From: Myxococcota bacterium
Lineage (GTDB): Bacteria > Myxococcota_A > Polyangia > Palsa-1104 > JAEUJZ01
DNA: 64,000 nucleotides
Assembly (NCBI GenBank): GCA_025057315.1
Contig: JANWXW010000002.1
Location: forward strand, 1 to 64,000
Direction: 5' to 3'
Part shown: positions 30,408 to 39,729 of the stretch, in pieces
Layout: every line of letters begins with the position of its first letter
Position numbering within the stretch: the first letter of the stretch is position 1
The notes under the pieces: model-generated
The model's input: only the letters and a program-made list of their open reading frames with translations
Databases searched by the model: none
What the model was told of the DNA's origin: nothing
Made by a program: the position numbers and the translations under genes

Positions 30408-32423
30408 TCAAGGCAGATGCCCTCCGGGGGCTGTCAGCGCGTCGAAGACCTCGGGACCGAAGCGCCGAATGGCGCTCACCAGACCCCCTGCGGCCTGCAG
30501 CGCCTGCAGCAGCGGCGTCGTCGCCTCGGCCGAAAAACGCCGCCCGCTGGGCACGTGCAGGACCTGCCCGCTCAGGTCCACCTCCAGCTCGTCGCCCTCC
30601 TGGCATAGTTCATAAAACTGCGGGTCGCGCAGGACCAGATGCGGCAGGGCCTCGTTGACCAGGTTGCGCTTGTGGATGAAGGCATAGCTGCGCGCCACCA
30701 CGCACTGCACGCCCGCGCCGCGCAGGGCCCAAACGGCCTGCTCCCGCGAGCTGCCGGAGCCCCAGCCCTCGCCGGCCACGATGATGTTATATCCCTGGCG
30801 CGCGCGCTCGGCAAAGCCCGGCCGGACCAGAGCAAAGCAGTGGTCACCCAGCTGCTGCACATCCGTCAGGTGGCAGAACGGACCGGGGATGATGGCGTCG
30901 GTGTCCACGTGGTCGCCAAAACGCTGCACCCGCCCGCGCAGCACCCGCGCAGCAGGGCTGACCTCGGCTGCGGCCACCGCCCGGGCCGAGTTGGTATAGG
31001 TGATGGCCGGCTCCTCAAACTGCACCTCGGGCACACGCCCCTGGGGCGAGCGATCCAGCAGGCGCTCGTAGCGCTGGCGGTCCACCCGCTCCAGCAGCGG
31101 CCGCGGGTCGGTCAGACGCATCCCCAGGGCCGAGGCAGCCACCGTGGGCGCCGAGGCCAGCCAGGCCAGGGAGCCCTCGCCCATGCGGTTCTGGTAGTTG
31201 CGGTTCTGCGAGCTGAGCCAGACCTCGCCCCGGCCGGCCTTCTCGCTGGCGATGCCCAGGCACATGGAGCAGCCGGGTTCGCCGATGCGAAAGCCGGCGC
31301 GCTCGTAGATGGCCCACAGGCCCGCGCGCTGCAGCCGGTCCCGAATCGACAGGTCCCCCGGCACCACCAGGCGCTTGTCGCTGGGCACCGGCTGCTGGCC
31401 CGTGGCCAGCGCCTGCTCCAGCACGAGTGCGGCCAGCACCAGCTCCTCCTCGGTGGTGGTGCAGGCGCCGATGAAGCAGCCGTCGAGCGCCAGGCCCGCA
31501 TGGGCGCTGACCTCGGCGACATTGTCGGGTGAAAACGGCCGTGCCACCAGCGGTGCCAGCCGATCCAGCTGGATGACATACCGGGACACGTAGGGCGCGT
31601 CCGGGTCGGCGCGGTGGTAGTGGGCGGCCTCCATCGGCTGACGGTAGGCCGGGTCGCGATGGGCCACCCAGGCGGCCACCACCCCATCGGGCTCGAAGAT
31701 GCCGTTGAGCCCGCCGAACTCGGCCGTCATGTTGGCGATGGTAAAGCGCATATCCGTCGAGAACCGGGCGGTGGCTGCCCCGCGATACTCCACCGTGCGC
31801 TCCAGGGCCACGGTGTTGCGCCCCAGGCTGCCCAGGGTCTGCAGGATGATGTCCTTGCCGGTGATGCCAAAGGGCGGCTCCCCCTGGTACTCGACCGCGA
31901 TGGCCTCGGGCACCTCGATCCAGGACTCGCCCAGCACCATGGCCGCGGTCACGTCGGCGCCGCCCAGACCGATGGCAAAGGCACCCAGGCCTCCGTGGCT
32001 GGTGGTGTGCGAGTCCGCCCCCAGCACCACCTGCCCCGGCAGCACCAGGTCGCGATAGAACTTGGTGTGCAGGATGGTCTGGTTGGCATCGTAGAAATGG
32101 CGGATGCCACGCTCCTGGGCAAAGCGCCGCGACAGCTGCACCAGGCGCTGCGTCCGCGCATCGCGTGCGAGCGTCACCGCATCGACGGTGTGGTCGACGG
32201 CCAAAAAGAAGCGCTCTGGGTTGTGCAGCGGCGGGCGGCCCAGGGCCTCATAGGTCTGTTCCATGCCGTTCCAGGCCAGCTCGCTGGCCAGGGTCCAGTC
32301 CACGCGGATGCGCAGGATGTCGCCGGCCTGCACAAAGGGCCGGCGCAGGCCGATGGCGTGTGCCGCTAGGATCTTCTGGGTGAGCGTCATCGGCTTGCGG
32401 CTCTCAGGGGGGTGCTGGCTCAT
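30408..32423 (-). CDS. Single-chain aconitase/LeuCD-type hydro-lyase
   Basis: 671 aa. The ATG at 32423 is preferred because an extended -10 (TGcTACAGT) lies between it and the earlier ATG at 32453; MTLTQKIL at 32390 is a further alternative. The LeuC-like part has GADSHTTSHGGLGAFAIGLG, and the [4Fe-4S] ligands lie in GACTTTEEE (Cys near 318) and GCSMCLG (two Cys near 384-387). The LeuD-like swivel domain is fused at the C-terminus (HVDTDAIIPGPFC, GWGSGSSREQAVWAL). LeuC and LeuD are separate in most bacteria; fused forms occur in aconitases and fungal isopropylmalate isomerase. No leucine, lysine or TCA gene is nearby, so the substrate is open. Co-transcribed with the TauE/SafE permease. Confidence 0.87.
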   Translation of the reverse strand: MSQHPPESRKPMTLTQKILAAHAIGLRRPFVQAGDILRIRVDWTLASELAWNGMEQTYEALGRPPLHNPERFFLAVDHTVDAVTLARDARTQRLVQLSRRFAQERGIRHFYDANQTILHTKFYRDLVLPGQVVLGADSHTTSHGGLGAFAIGLGGADVTAAMVLGESWIEVPEAIAVEYQGEPPFGITGKDIILQTLGSLGRNTVALERTVEYRGAATARFSTDMRFTIANMTAEFGGLNGIFEPDGVVAAWVAHRDPAYRQPMEAAHYHRADPDAPYVSRYVIQLDRLAPLVARPFSPDNVAEVSAHAGLALDGCFIGACTTTEEELVLAALVLEQALATGQQPVPSDKRLVVPGDLSIRDRLQRAGLWAIYERAGFRIGEPGCSMCLGIASEKAGRGEVWLSSQNRNYQNRMGEGSLAWLASAPTVAASALGMRLTDPRPLLERVDRQRYERLLDRSPQGRVPEVQFEEPAITYTNSARAVAAAEVSPAARVLRGRVQRFGDHVDTDAIIPGPFCHLTDVQQLGDHCFALVRPGFAERARQGYNIIVAGEGWGSGSSREQAVWALRGAGVQCVVARSYAFIHKRNLVNEALPHLVLRDPQFYELCQEGDELEVDLSGQVLHVPSGRRFSAEATTPLLQALQAAGGLVSAIRRFGPEVFDALTAPGGHLP

Positions 32424-32443
32424 TCGGGTACCTGTTCTTGCGG

Positions 32444-32452
32444 ACTGTAGCA
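32444..32452 (-). promoter_or_regulatory. Extended -10 promoter of the hydro-lyase/permease operon
   Basis: TGcTACAGT on the minus strand, 20 nt upstream of the ATG at 32423 and just beyond the stop of the lipoprotein gene (32463). Predicts a leader of about 14 nt. Confidence 0.5.
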
Positions 32453-32462
32453 CAGCCGGGCG

Positions 32463-33548
32463 TTATGGCACGGCGGCCCGCCACAGGCGAGCGCGCAGCG
32501 ATCGGTCCACCAGGACGCGGCTGACCACCCACAGCTGGGCCCCGGCGGCGGGGCGGCTCACCCACAGGCTCGCATACACCTCTGCGGCCGGATCGGGGCG
32601 GACCTCGCGCAGGGTGCCGCCCCGCTGACGCAGCAGGTAGGGGCGCCCGGGCACCCGCAGCCACACATCGTCCCGGGCTCCCAGGGCCAGCTCCACGGCT
32701 CCCTCGGGGGGGCCCGGACTGGCCATGCCGTCCACCAGGAGCAAGCCCGGGCCGGCCGCAGCCCACACCCCGCCGCCCGCTGCCACCGCCTGCAGGGCCT
32801 CCATGGCCGCGCCAGCCCGCTGCCAGCGCCCGTGGTCCCGGCGATACAAGACGCTCTGCCCGCCGGCTCCGTGCACCAGCGCGATGGCCTGACTCCCCTG
32901 CCCGGCCAGCGCCACCACCCCGCCCTCGGGGGCTGCCAGCAGGTCTGCCTGCGTCCCGTCTGGCCGCCAGCTCTCGACCTGACCGCCCACCAGCAGATGG
33001 AGCAGCGCGCCGTCGTGGTGCAGCGCCTCGATGCCGGCCCTGTCCTGCTGGTGGAAGCTCATTCCTGCATCGGCGGACCGCAGCAGGCGCGTGGGTGTGG
33101 CCAGCGCCAGGTGCTCGCCCTCGGCCGCGGCTGCCCGCACCGTCTCACCCCCCAGCGGCACGGGCAGCCGCCTGACCCCGCCCTCGTCCCAGCGCAGCAA
33201 GAAGGACTGTCCGTCCCAGCCGCAGACGTAAACCCGCGCCCCTGCGCCGAACACCGGTCCCAGGCGGTGGGTCTCCCGGTGGCCATCGGGCAAGGGCAGC
33301 AGCGAGAAGACCGGAGCCGGCTCGGGGCCCTCCTGGCCGACGCACACACCGCTGCGGCCACTGCCCGCGCTGATGTCAAAACGCAGCCCGGTGGGGCAGC
33401 CGGAGTCCAGCCACGCGCAGCCGTGCTCCACGCACCGTCCGGCCCGGCCCTCTCCATCTACGCACTGGGCATCTCGCTGGCAGCGATACACCCGCTCGAG
33501 GTCCTGGCAGGCACAGGCGCACAGGAGCAGCAGCCAGGCCAGGCGCAT
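32463..33548 (-). CDS. Putative Cys-rich lipoprotein with repeat-containing body
   Basis: 361 aa. The ATG at 33548 forms a TGATG overlap with the upstream stop. The N-terminus (MRLAWLLLLCACAC) is a short lipoprotein-type signal with Cys candidates for lipidation at the end. A Cys-rich module follows (C-x6-C-x10-C-x4-C-x6-C-x16-C, to about residue 70), typical of myxobacterial exported lipoproteins. The rest has repeated short beta-like units (ALATPTRLLRSADAG, HHDGALLHLLVGGQVESW, AALVHGAGGQSVLYRRDHG). They resemble the sensor-style blades of a beta-propeller or photosystem-assembly Ycf48-type repeat. Function unknown. Encoded with the TPR membrane protein upstream, so they may act together at the periplasmic face of a membrane. 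Confidence 0.7.
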   Translation of the reverse strand: MRLAWLLLLCACACQDLERVYRCQRDAQCVDGEGRAGRCVEHGCAWLDSGCPTGLRFDISAGSGRSGVCVGQEGPEPAPVFSLLPLPDGHRETHRLGPVFGAGARVYVCGWDGQSFLLRWDEGGVRRLPVPLGGETVRAAAAEGEHLALATPTRLLRSADAGMSFHQQDRAGIEALHHDGALLHLLVGGQVESWRPDGTQADLLAAPEGGVVALAGQGSQAIALVHGAGGQSVLYRRDHGRWQRAGAAMEALQAVAAGGGVWAAAGPGLLLVDGMASPGPPEGAVELALGARDDVWLRVPGRPYLLRQRGGTLREVRPDPAAEVYASLWVSRPAAGAQLWVVSRVLVDRSLRARLWRAAVP

Positions 33549-34351
33549 CAGCCCCCTCCACCCAAGGCCCCGCGGCGGGACAGACGCAGCTCCCCCTGCC
33601 GCCCCCGTGCGGCGAGGGAGCTCAGGAGCAAGCCTCCCCCCACCAGGACCGCAGCGCCGGCAATGGACAAGATTGCGGCGCCGCCGTCCAGCAGGCCCCG
33701 GGCGCGGGCGTACTCCTCTTGGTGAGCTGCCAGGGACTCCGCCTCGCGGGCCTCGCCGACCAGGGACACCCCGCGTGCCAGCAGCATGCCACCGGCTGCG
33801 GCCAGCAGCGCACCGCCACCCAGCAGCGACAGCCCGACCAGGCGCCAACGCGGCCTGGGCGGCGGGGGGGGAGGCGAGTGGACCGCGGCGCTCATGCTCA
33901 GCCGCTGCTCCGGTGGCACGGCTGGGGGCAGCAGGCTGGTCGGCGCGATGGCCCCGCCTGGCCCCGTCGTCGGGTTCATCCCCGCTGGCCCCGGACCCGA
34001 CCGGCGCTGCTGTGGCTCGGCCTGCCGCGCAGACAGCTCGGCGATCGCCTCCAGCGCGCGCTGCATCAGCGCGGGGTTGGGCTGGCGCTCCTCGCTCAGG
34101 TAGCGGCGGTAGGAGCGCAGGGCGCGCGCGGTGCCGCCTGGCAGCTGGCGTTGCGCCTCGCCCAGATGGAATAGGATCTCAGGGGCCGGATACAGCGCAT
34201 AGGCCTGCTCCAGCAGCGCGGCGGCCCGGGCCGGATCGCGGGCCTGCAGCGCGGCGCGGGCGTGCAGCACCAGGGCATCTGCCTCCTCCTGAGCCGAGGC
34301 GGCCAGCGCGGCTCGCCCTAGCAGCAGCACCAGCACGAGGGAGGACCTCAT
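33548..34351 (-). CDS. TPR-containing envelope protein with C-terminal membrane segments
   Basis: 267 aa. A signal peptide (MRSSLVLVLLLGRAALAASA) precedes a TPR-like helical region (about residues 22-100, with ALLEQAYALYPAPEILFHLG). A Pro-rich linker follows (about 115-160), then two hydrophobic stretches (about 166-190 and 222-245) and a basic tail. The layout (export, periplasmic TPR, then a membrane hairpin) recurs in Myxococcota proteins of unknown function. The stop overlaps the start of the lipoprotein gene by one base, so the two are translationally coupled. The start is supported by the signal peptide and by divergence from the esterase gene 94 nt away. Confidence 0.75.
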   Translation of the reverse strand: MRSSLVLVLLLGRAALAASAQEEADALVLHARAALQARDPARAAALLEQAYALYPAPEILFHLGEAQRQLPGGTARALRSYRRYLSEERQPNPALMQRALEAIAELSARQAEPQQRRSGPGPAGMNPTTGPGGAIAPTSLLPPAVPPEQRLSMSAAVHSPPPPPPRPRWRLVGLSLLGGGALLAAAGGMLLARGVSLVGEAREAESLAAHQEEYARARGLLDGGAAILSIAGAAVLVGGGLLLSSLAARGRQGELRLSRRGALGGGG

Positions 34352-34426
34352 GACGGCGCAGGATGGCGCCCGGAGCCGGCCAGATCAAGGCATATGTCCC
34401 TGTGTGTTCGACGGCACAAGTTGCGC

Positions 34427-34432
34427 TAGGCT
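34427..34432 (+). promoter_or_regulatory. -10-like element of the esterase gene
   Basis: TAGGCT within a GCGCTAGGCT context, ending 13 nt before the ATG at 34446; predicts a leader of about 7 nt. It also rules out the longer frame opening at 34350. Confidence 0.4.
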
Positions 34433-34445
34433 GATCGTGCAACCC

Positions 34446-35426
34446 ATGCTCGGTACAACCCTCCGCACGGCCCTCTCGCTGCCCCGACTCGTTCGTCGGC
34501 GCGCCAGCGTGTTCGTGGTGGACAACTCGCTCCGCGGGCTGGCCTATCTGGGCCGCCTTCACCCGCGGGCCCGGCCGCACCGCCATCGCGTCGAGGTGGT
34601 GCGCGATGTGCCCTACCGGCGCAGCGGCCTGCCCGAACACACGCTGGACATCTATCGCCCCATCGATCGCCCGGGGCCGCTGCCGGTGGTGCTGTATGTC
34701 CACGGCGGCGGGTTTCGCATCCTGTCCAAGGACACGCACTGGCTCATGGGCCTGGCCTTTGCCCGGCGGGGCTACTTGGTCTTTAACATCAACTACCGCC
34801 TGGCGCCTCGGCATCGCTACCCTGCTGGGCTGCAGGACTGCTGCGCCGCCTATGCCTGGCTGTGCCGCAGCGCAGAGGCCCTCGGCGGCGACCTGGGGCG
34901 GCTGGTGCTGGCCGGGGAGTCGGCCGGGGCCAACCTGGTGACAGCGCTGGCGGTGGCCGCAAGCTATCGCCGCCCGGAGCCGTTCGCCCAGAGGGTCTTT
35001 GACACCGGCGTGCGGCCCGCGGCGGTGCTGGCGGCCTGCGGCATGCTGCAGGCCAGTGACGCCGAGCGGTTCGCGCGGCGCCGCAAGCTGCCAGACTGGG
35101 TCCACACGTACCTGCTGCACGTCTCGCGCACCTACCTTCCCCCGGGGGAGCAGGGCGGGCTGGCCGACCCGCTGCTCGTGCTGGAGCGCGCAGAGCCACC
35201 GGAGCGACCGCTGCCGCCATTTTTCGTCCCGGTGGGGACCAGAGACCCGCTGCTGGACGATACGCGCCGCCTCAAGGCAGCGCTGGACCGGCTGGGCACC
35301 CCCTGCGAGGCGCGCTACTACCCGGGCGAGATCCATGCCTTCCATGCCCTGGTGTGGCGCCCTGCGGCGCGGCGCTGCTGGCAGGACTGCTACGCCTTCC
35401 TCGATGCGCATCTGGGCCGGGGCTGA
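34446..35426 (+). CDS. Alpha/beta hydrolase of the hormone-sensitive lipase (HSL) type
   Basis: 326 aa esterase-like protein. The oxyanion motif HGGG is at residues 86-89, and the nucleophile Ser159 is in GESAG (157-161). The acid is probably Asp267 in VGTRDPLLDD, and the base is His297 in EIHAFHAL. Together these give the HSL/acetyl-hydrolase family signature; the substrate is probably a small ester. No signal peptide is convincing, although residues 1-40 hold hydrophobic and basic stretches that could associate with a membrane. The ATG at 34446 is chosen over the frame start at 34350 because a TAGGCT element lies between them. Divergent from the TPR/lipoprotein pair. A gene-poor region follows. 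Confidence 0.87.
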   Translation: MLGTTLRTALSLPRLVRRRASVFVVDNSLRGLAYLGRLHPRARPHRHRVEVVRDVPYRRSGLPEHTLDIYRPIDRPGPLPVVLYVHGGGFRILSKDTHWLMGLAFARRGYLVFNINYRLAPRHRYPAGLQDCCAAYAWLCRSAEALGGDLGRLVLAGESAGANLVTALAVAASYRRPEPFAQRVFDTGVRPAAVLAACGMLQASDAERFARRRKLPDWVHTYLLHVSRTYLPPGEQGGLADPLLVLERAEPPERPLPPFFVPVGTRDPLLDDTRRLKAALDRLGTPCEARYYPGEIHAFHALVWRPAARRCWQDCYAFLDAHLGRG

Positions 35427-35969
35427 GGGGGAGCTCGACCCGCGGTCTGGTCCAGCCCAGCCGGCTGCCACCCCAGCGCCCTGCAGGCACGCCCCCGCCT
35501 TCCCCGCGGGGGGACGGCGCGTCGGGTTGGACACCGCACGGGCCGAACCTGGCCCTGTCCAGGGACAGGGGGCGCCAAGGGGGGGGGGCCGATGGACGGG
35601 TCCGGATGGGCCCCGCCTGCGGGCGGTTCTGCAGCCGGCCGGAGGCGCCGTGCCAAGGCCCGTTTCGCCCGTGCCAGGGACCCATCAGCCCCTGCCTAGC
35701 CCCGTTTCGCCCCTGCCTAGCCCCGTTTCGCCCGTGCCGCTGTGTCCAAGATGTCCAGGCCGACCCCCTGGGGATGAGGCAGGGAGCCCCTGGCCGTGCC
35801 GCCGGGCCCGCTTCTGCGACCCCGCCCTGGCCGTGGAATCTGGGTCCGGACCTCCCCGAGCAGGACGCCCGGCTCGCCTTGCCCGCGGAGCCTGGCGCCA
35901 GGCCCCGTTCGTTTTTGGATCTTTGGCAATTCCCTCCCCTCTCTTTCTTACTACCATGGTCCCAGTGCC
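35427..35969. other. 543-bp gene-poor region with repeats
   Basis: No credible gene: the frames open here are Pro/Arg/Gly-rich, antisense or repeat-driven. It contains C/G homopolymer runs (around 35580-35590), the 21-bp tandem repeat listed separately, and a pyrimidine-rich stretch (35931-35955) just before the FHA gene. It may hold regulatory sequence for that gene. Confidence 0.6.
35691..35732 (+). repeat. Two perfect 21-bp tandem repeat units
   Basis: Unit CCTGCCTAGCCCCGTTTCGC plus C, at 35691-35711 and 35712-35732. Degenerate half-copies containing CGTTTCGCC flank it at about 35658-35676 and 35722-35740. Each unit holds a CTAG tetranucleotide, and 21 bp is about two helical turns, so repeated protein binding on one DNA face is possible. 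Confidence 0.8.
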
Positions 35970-37412
<1,443 letters not shown>

Positions 37413-37443
37413 CCGCGATGGCCTGGACTGTAGGAGGAGAGCC

Positions 37444-39309
37444 ATGATGTTCCATTCCTTTGGTCGACGCGACCTCGTTCGTCTCTCTCCCTGCGTCCTC
37501 CTGCTTGCTGCTGCGCTCGGCTGGCTTCGCTGCAATGCCCAGCTGGACGGTGGCCTTGATGACGACCCAGCCCTGCGCGGCGATGGCGGCACAGCCGAGG
37601 ACGCTAGAGCGCCGGGGGAGCGGCATCTGGTGGCGCTGCGCATCGCCCCGGACAACGAGGTGCTGCTGGTGGATCTGCGGCAGCAGGCCAGCCGCACCTA
37701 CACCGTCACTGGCCTCTACAGCGACCGCACCACGGAGGACCTGACCGACCGGGTCACGCTGACCGCAGACAACGCCCATGCCGGCCAGATGATGGGCGCC
37801 ACGTTCCGGTCGGCTGTCAGCGACCGCAGCCGGGTTGAGTTCACGCGCATCCAGGGGAGCTACGAGGTGGGGGGCCGCACGCTGGTGGGCGTGGCTCATC
37901 TGACCGTCGTCTGGCTGCGGCAGAGCGGGCCGTCTCAGGACTTCTTCTTTAGCTTGCCCTACCAGGGCCCTGCCCAGCAGAAGCCGCTCAGCTTCACCAC
38001 CTTCATCCAGTCGCTGGACTCGTTCTTTGCCGTGGATACCACGGGCAGCATGGGTCCCTCCATCGTCCAGCTTCGCGACAGCCTGCAGAACACCATCATC
38101 CCCGGTGTCAAGGCCGCCGCCGTCAAGGAGGCTTGGTTCGGCGTCGGTGCGGTGGAGGACTTCCCGGTGGTCGTCAACGCGAATGTGGCCTATGGGCAGC
38201 CCAACTGGCGCCCGGGTCTGCCCGACGATCAGCCGTTTATTCTGCTGCAGCCGATGGCGGCCGATGTCAACGCTGCCCGCACCGCCGTGGCCGCGCTGCT
38301 CTTTGGCAACGAGCCGCGGGGCAACGGACGCGACCTGCCCGAGGCGCAGATCGAGGCGCTCTACCAGATTGCCACCGGAGAGGGAAATATCGTGCCCAAT
38401 GTGGTCAACATACCGCCGCGTCGCATGGGCATCGGCGGCGTCGGCTTCCGCGAGGGCGCCCTGCCGGTCGTCACGCTCATCACGGATGCTATCTTCCACA
38501 CCCGGGGCGAGCCCGGTGCCCAGTGCACGGCGCGCGATACGACGGGGCGCGTGATAACCATTCCGGCCGAGTACGGTCCGCCGGTGGTATCCGAGACCCA
38601 CACGCGGGCCCAGGCCGTGGCAGCGCTCAACAAAATCTGCGCCAAGGTCATTGGCGTCTCCGTGCTGCGCACCAGCATCCCCGGGGCCATAGATGATCCG
38701 GCCGGAATCTGCAACGCCACGCAAGACCTGATGCAGATGGCGCGGGACACGGGCGCGCTGGTGCCCCCAGAGGCGTGGGATCTACCGATGCGGCCGGCAG
38801 GCTGCCCGGCGGGCCGATGCTGCACGGGCCTCAACGGCAGCGGTGAGGCGCCGGATGCCAATGGGCTGTGCCCGCTGGTGTTCAAGATCCCGCAGAACGG
38901 CACCGGGCTGGGCGTGCAGGTGACCTCGGGCATCACCCAGCTGGCGCGCTTTGCCACCTTCGATGTGGTCGCCAGCACCGCCGGCCGGACGCAGGGGACG
39001 CGGGGCGAGATGCTACCGCCGGGCAAGACCACGGCGGACTTCATCAAGTCCGTCCTGCCGCTGGATGCGATGCCTCCGCCCCCACCGCCCAACATCAAGG
39101 CGCCCGTTGTCCGCGGCACCCAGTTTACCGGCGTGACCCCGGGCAGCGTGGTGCGCTTTACCGTGGAGGCACGCAACGACTTCCTGCCCCAGACGCAGAG
39201 CCCACAGGTGTTCCACGCGACCATCCGCATCCGCGCCGGGGGCTGTGCCGACCTGGACGAGCGCGACGTCATCATCCTCATCCCACCAGCGAGCCCCAAC
39301 CTCGGATAG
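37444..39309 (+). CDS. Exported von Willebrand factor A domain protein
   Basis: 621 aa from an ATG with AGGAGG 8 nt upstream. A signal sequence (FGRRDLVRLSPCVLLLAAAL) ends in LRC at about residue 30, an imperfect lipobox, so it may be a lipoprotein. The linker is Asp/Gly-rich. A beta-rich N-terminal domain (about 55-170) precedes a vWA domain whose MIDAS motif is D198-T-T-G-S, with TLITDAIFH as the later metal-site strand. A Cys cluster (GCPAGRCCTGL) lies near residue 455, and a C-terminal beta domain resembles an adhesin or surface module. A metal-dependent adhesion or protein-binding role at the cell surface is likely. Follows the FHA-sigma54 gene by 31 nt. Confidence 0.85.
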   Translation: MMFHSFGRRDLVRLSPCVLLLAAALGWLRCNAQLDGGLDDDPALRGDGGTAEDARAPGERHLVALRIAPDNEVLLVDLRQQASRTYTVTGLYSDRTTEDLTDRVTLTADNAHAGQMMGATFRSAVSDRSRVEFTRIQGSYEVGGRTLVGVAHLTVVWLRQSGPSQDFFFSLPYQGPAQQKPLSFTTFIQSLDSFFAVDTTGSMGPSIVQLRDSLQNTIIPGVKAAAVKEAWFGVGAVEDFPVVVNANVAYGQPNWRPGLPDDQPFILLQPMAADVNAARTAVAALLFGNEPRGNGRDLPEAQIEALYQIATGEGNIVPNVVNIPPRRMGIGGVGFREGALPVVTLITDAIFHTRGEPGAQCTARDTTGRVITIPAEYGPPVVSETHTRAQAVAALNKICAKVIGVSVLRTSIPGAIDDPAGICNATQDLMQMARDTGALVPPEAWDLPMRPAGCPAGRCCTGLNGSGEAPDANGLCPLVFKIPQNGTGLGVQVTSGITQLARFATFDVVASTAGRTQGTRGEMLPPGKTTADFIKSVLPLDAMPPPPPPNIKAPVVRGTQFTGVTPGSVVRFTVEARNDFLPQTQSPQVFHATIRIRAGGCADLDERDVIILIPPASPNLG

Positions 39310-39642
39310 AGACGGAAGGGCAAGCACAGCTTGGGCCGCGCCCAGCAGCAGCACGGCCCGGGCCCAGCGGGGGCAGCCCCCACGGCGCTGTGCCACCGCG
39401 CCCAACACGAGCGCCAGCAGCCCTCCGGGCAGGCCCAGCGGCGGGGGCAGCAGGCCCCAGAGCAGGCCCGCCAGCGCCCACCGCAGCAGGATCCTCTCTG
39501 CGCGCGGCCGGGCCAGGTGCTGGGGCCGCAAGGGGCGATGTCCCAGCGCCGGCGGCGGCACCAGGGCCTCCAGCAGGCAGCCGCATTGCAGGCAGTACCC
39601 AGCCCGGCCTGGCTGGCGAAGCCTACAGGCCCAGCACACCAT
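39013..39642 (-). CDS. Candidate zinc-ribbon membrane protein overlapping the vWA gene
   Basis: Minus-strand frame of 209 codons. Its first 111 residues fill the gap between the vWA stop and the next gene and look real. A zinc-ribbon C3-x2-C6...C17-x2-C20 is followed by two hydrophobic stretches (about 45-70, with LLPPPLGLPGGLLALVLG, and about 82-100) joined by an Arg-rich loop. This is a DUF4190-like or zinc-ribbon/two-helix layout. The remaining 98 residues are antisense to the vWA coding region and have no evident character. Either the overlap is real or a frame error hides an earlier stop. No clear promoter. Confidence 0.4.
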   Translation of the reverse strand: MVCWACRLRQPGRAGYCLQCGCLLEALVPPPALGHRPLRPQHLARPRAERILLRWALAGLLWGLLPPPLGLPGGLLALVLGAVAQRRGGCPRWARAVLLLGAAQAVLALPSLSEVGARWWDEDDDVALVQVGTAPGADADGRVEHLWALRLGQEVVACLHGKAHHAARGHAGKLGAADNGRLDVGRWGRRHRIQRQDGLDEVRRGLARR

Positions 39643-39729
39643 GCCAGGGACATCGGCCAGGCGGGTCGATCCTTGAGCTTTGCTCCGGGGGGGAGCTCTG
39701 GTACCGTGAGGGGTCTGCGGAGTCCTGCC

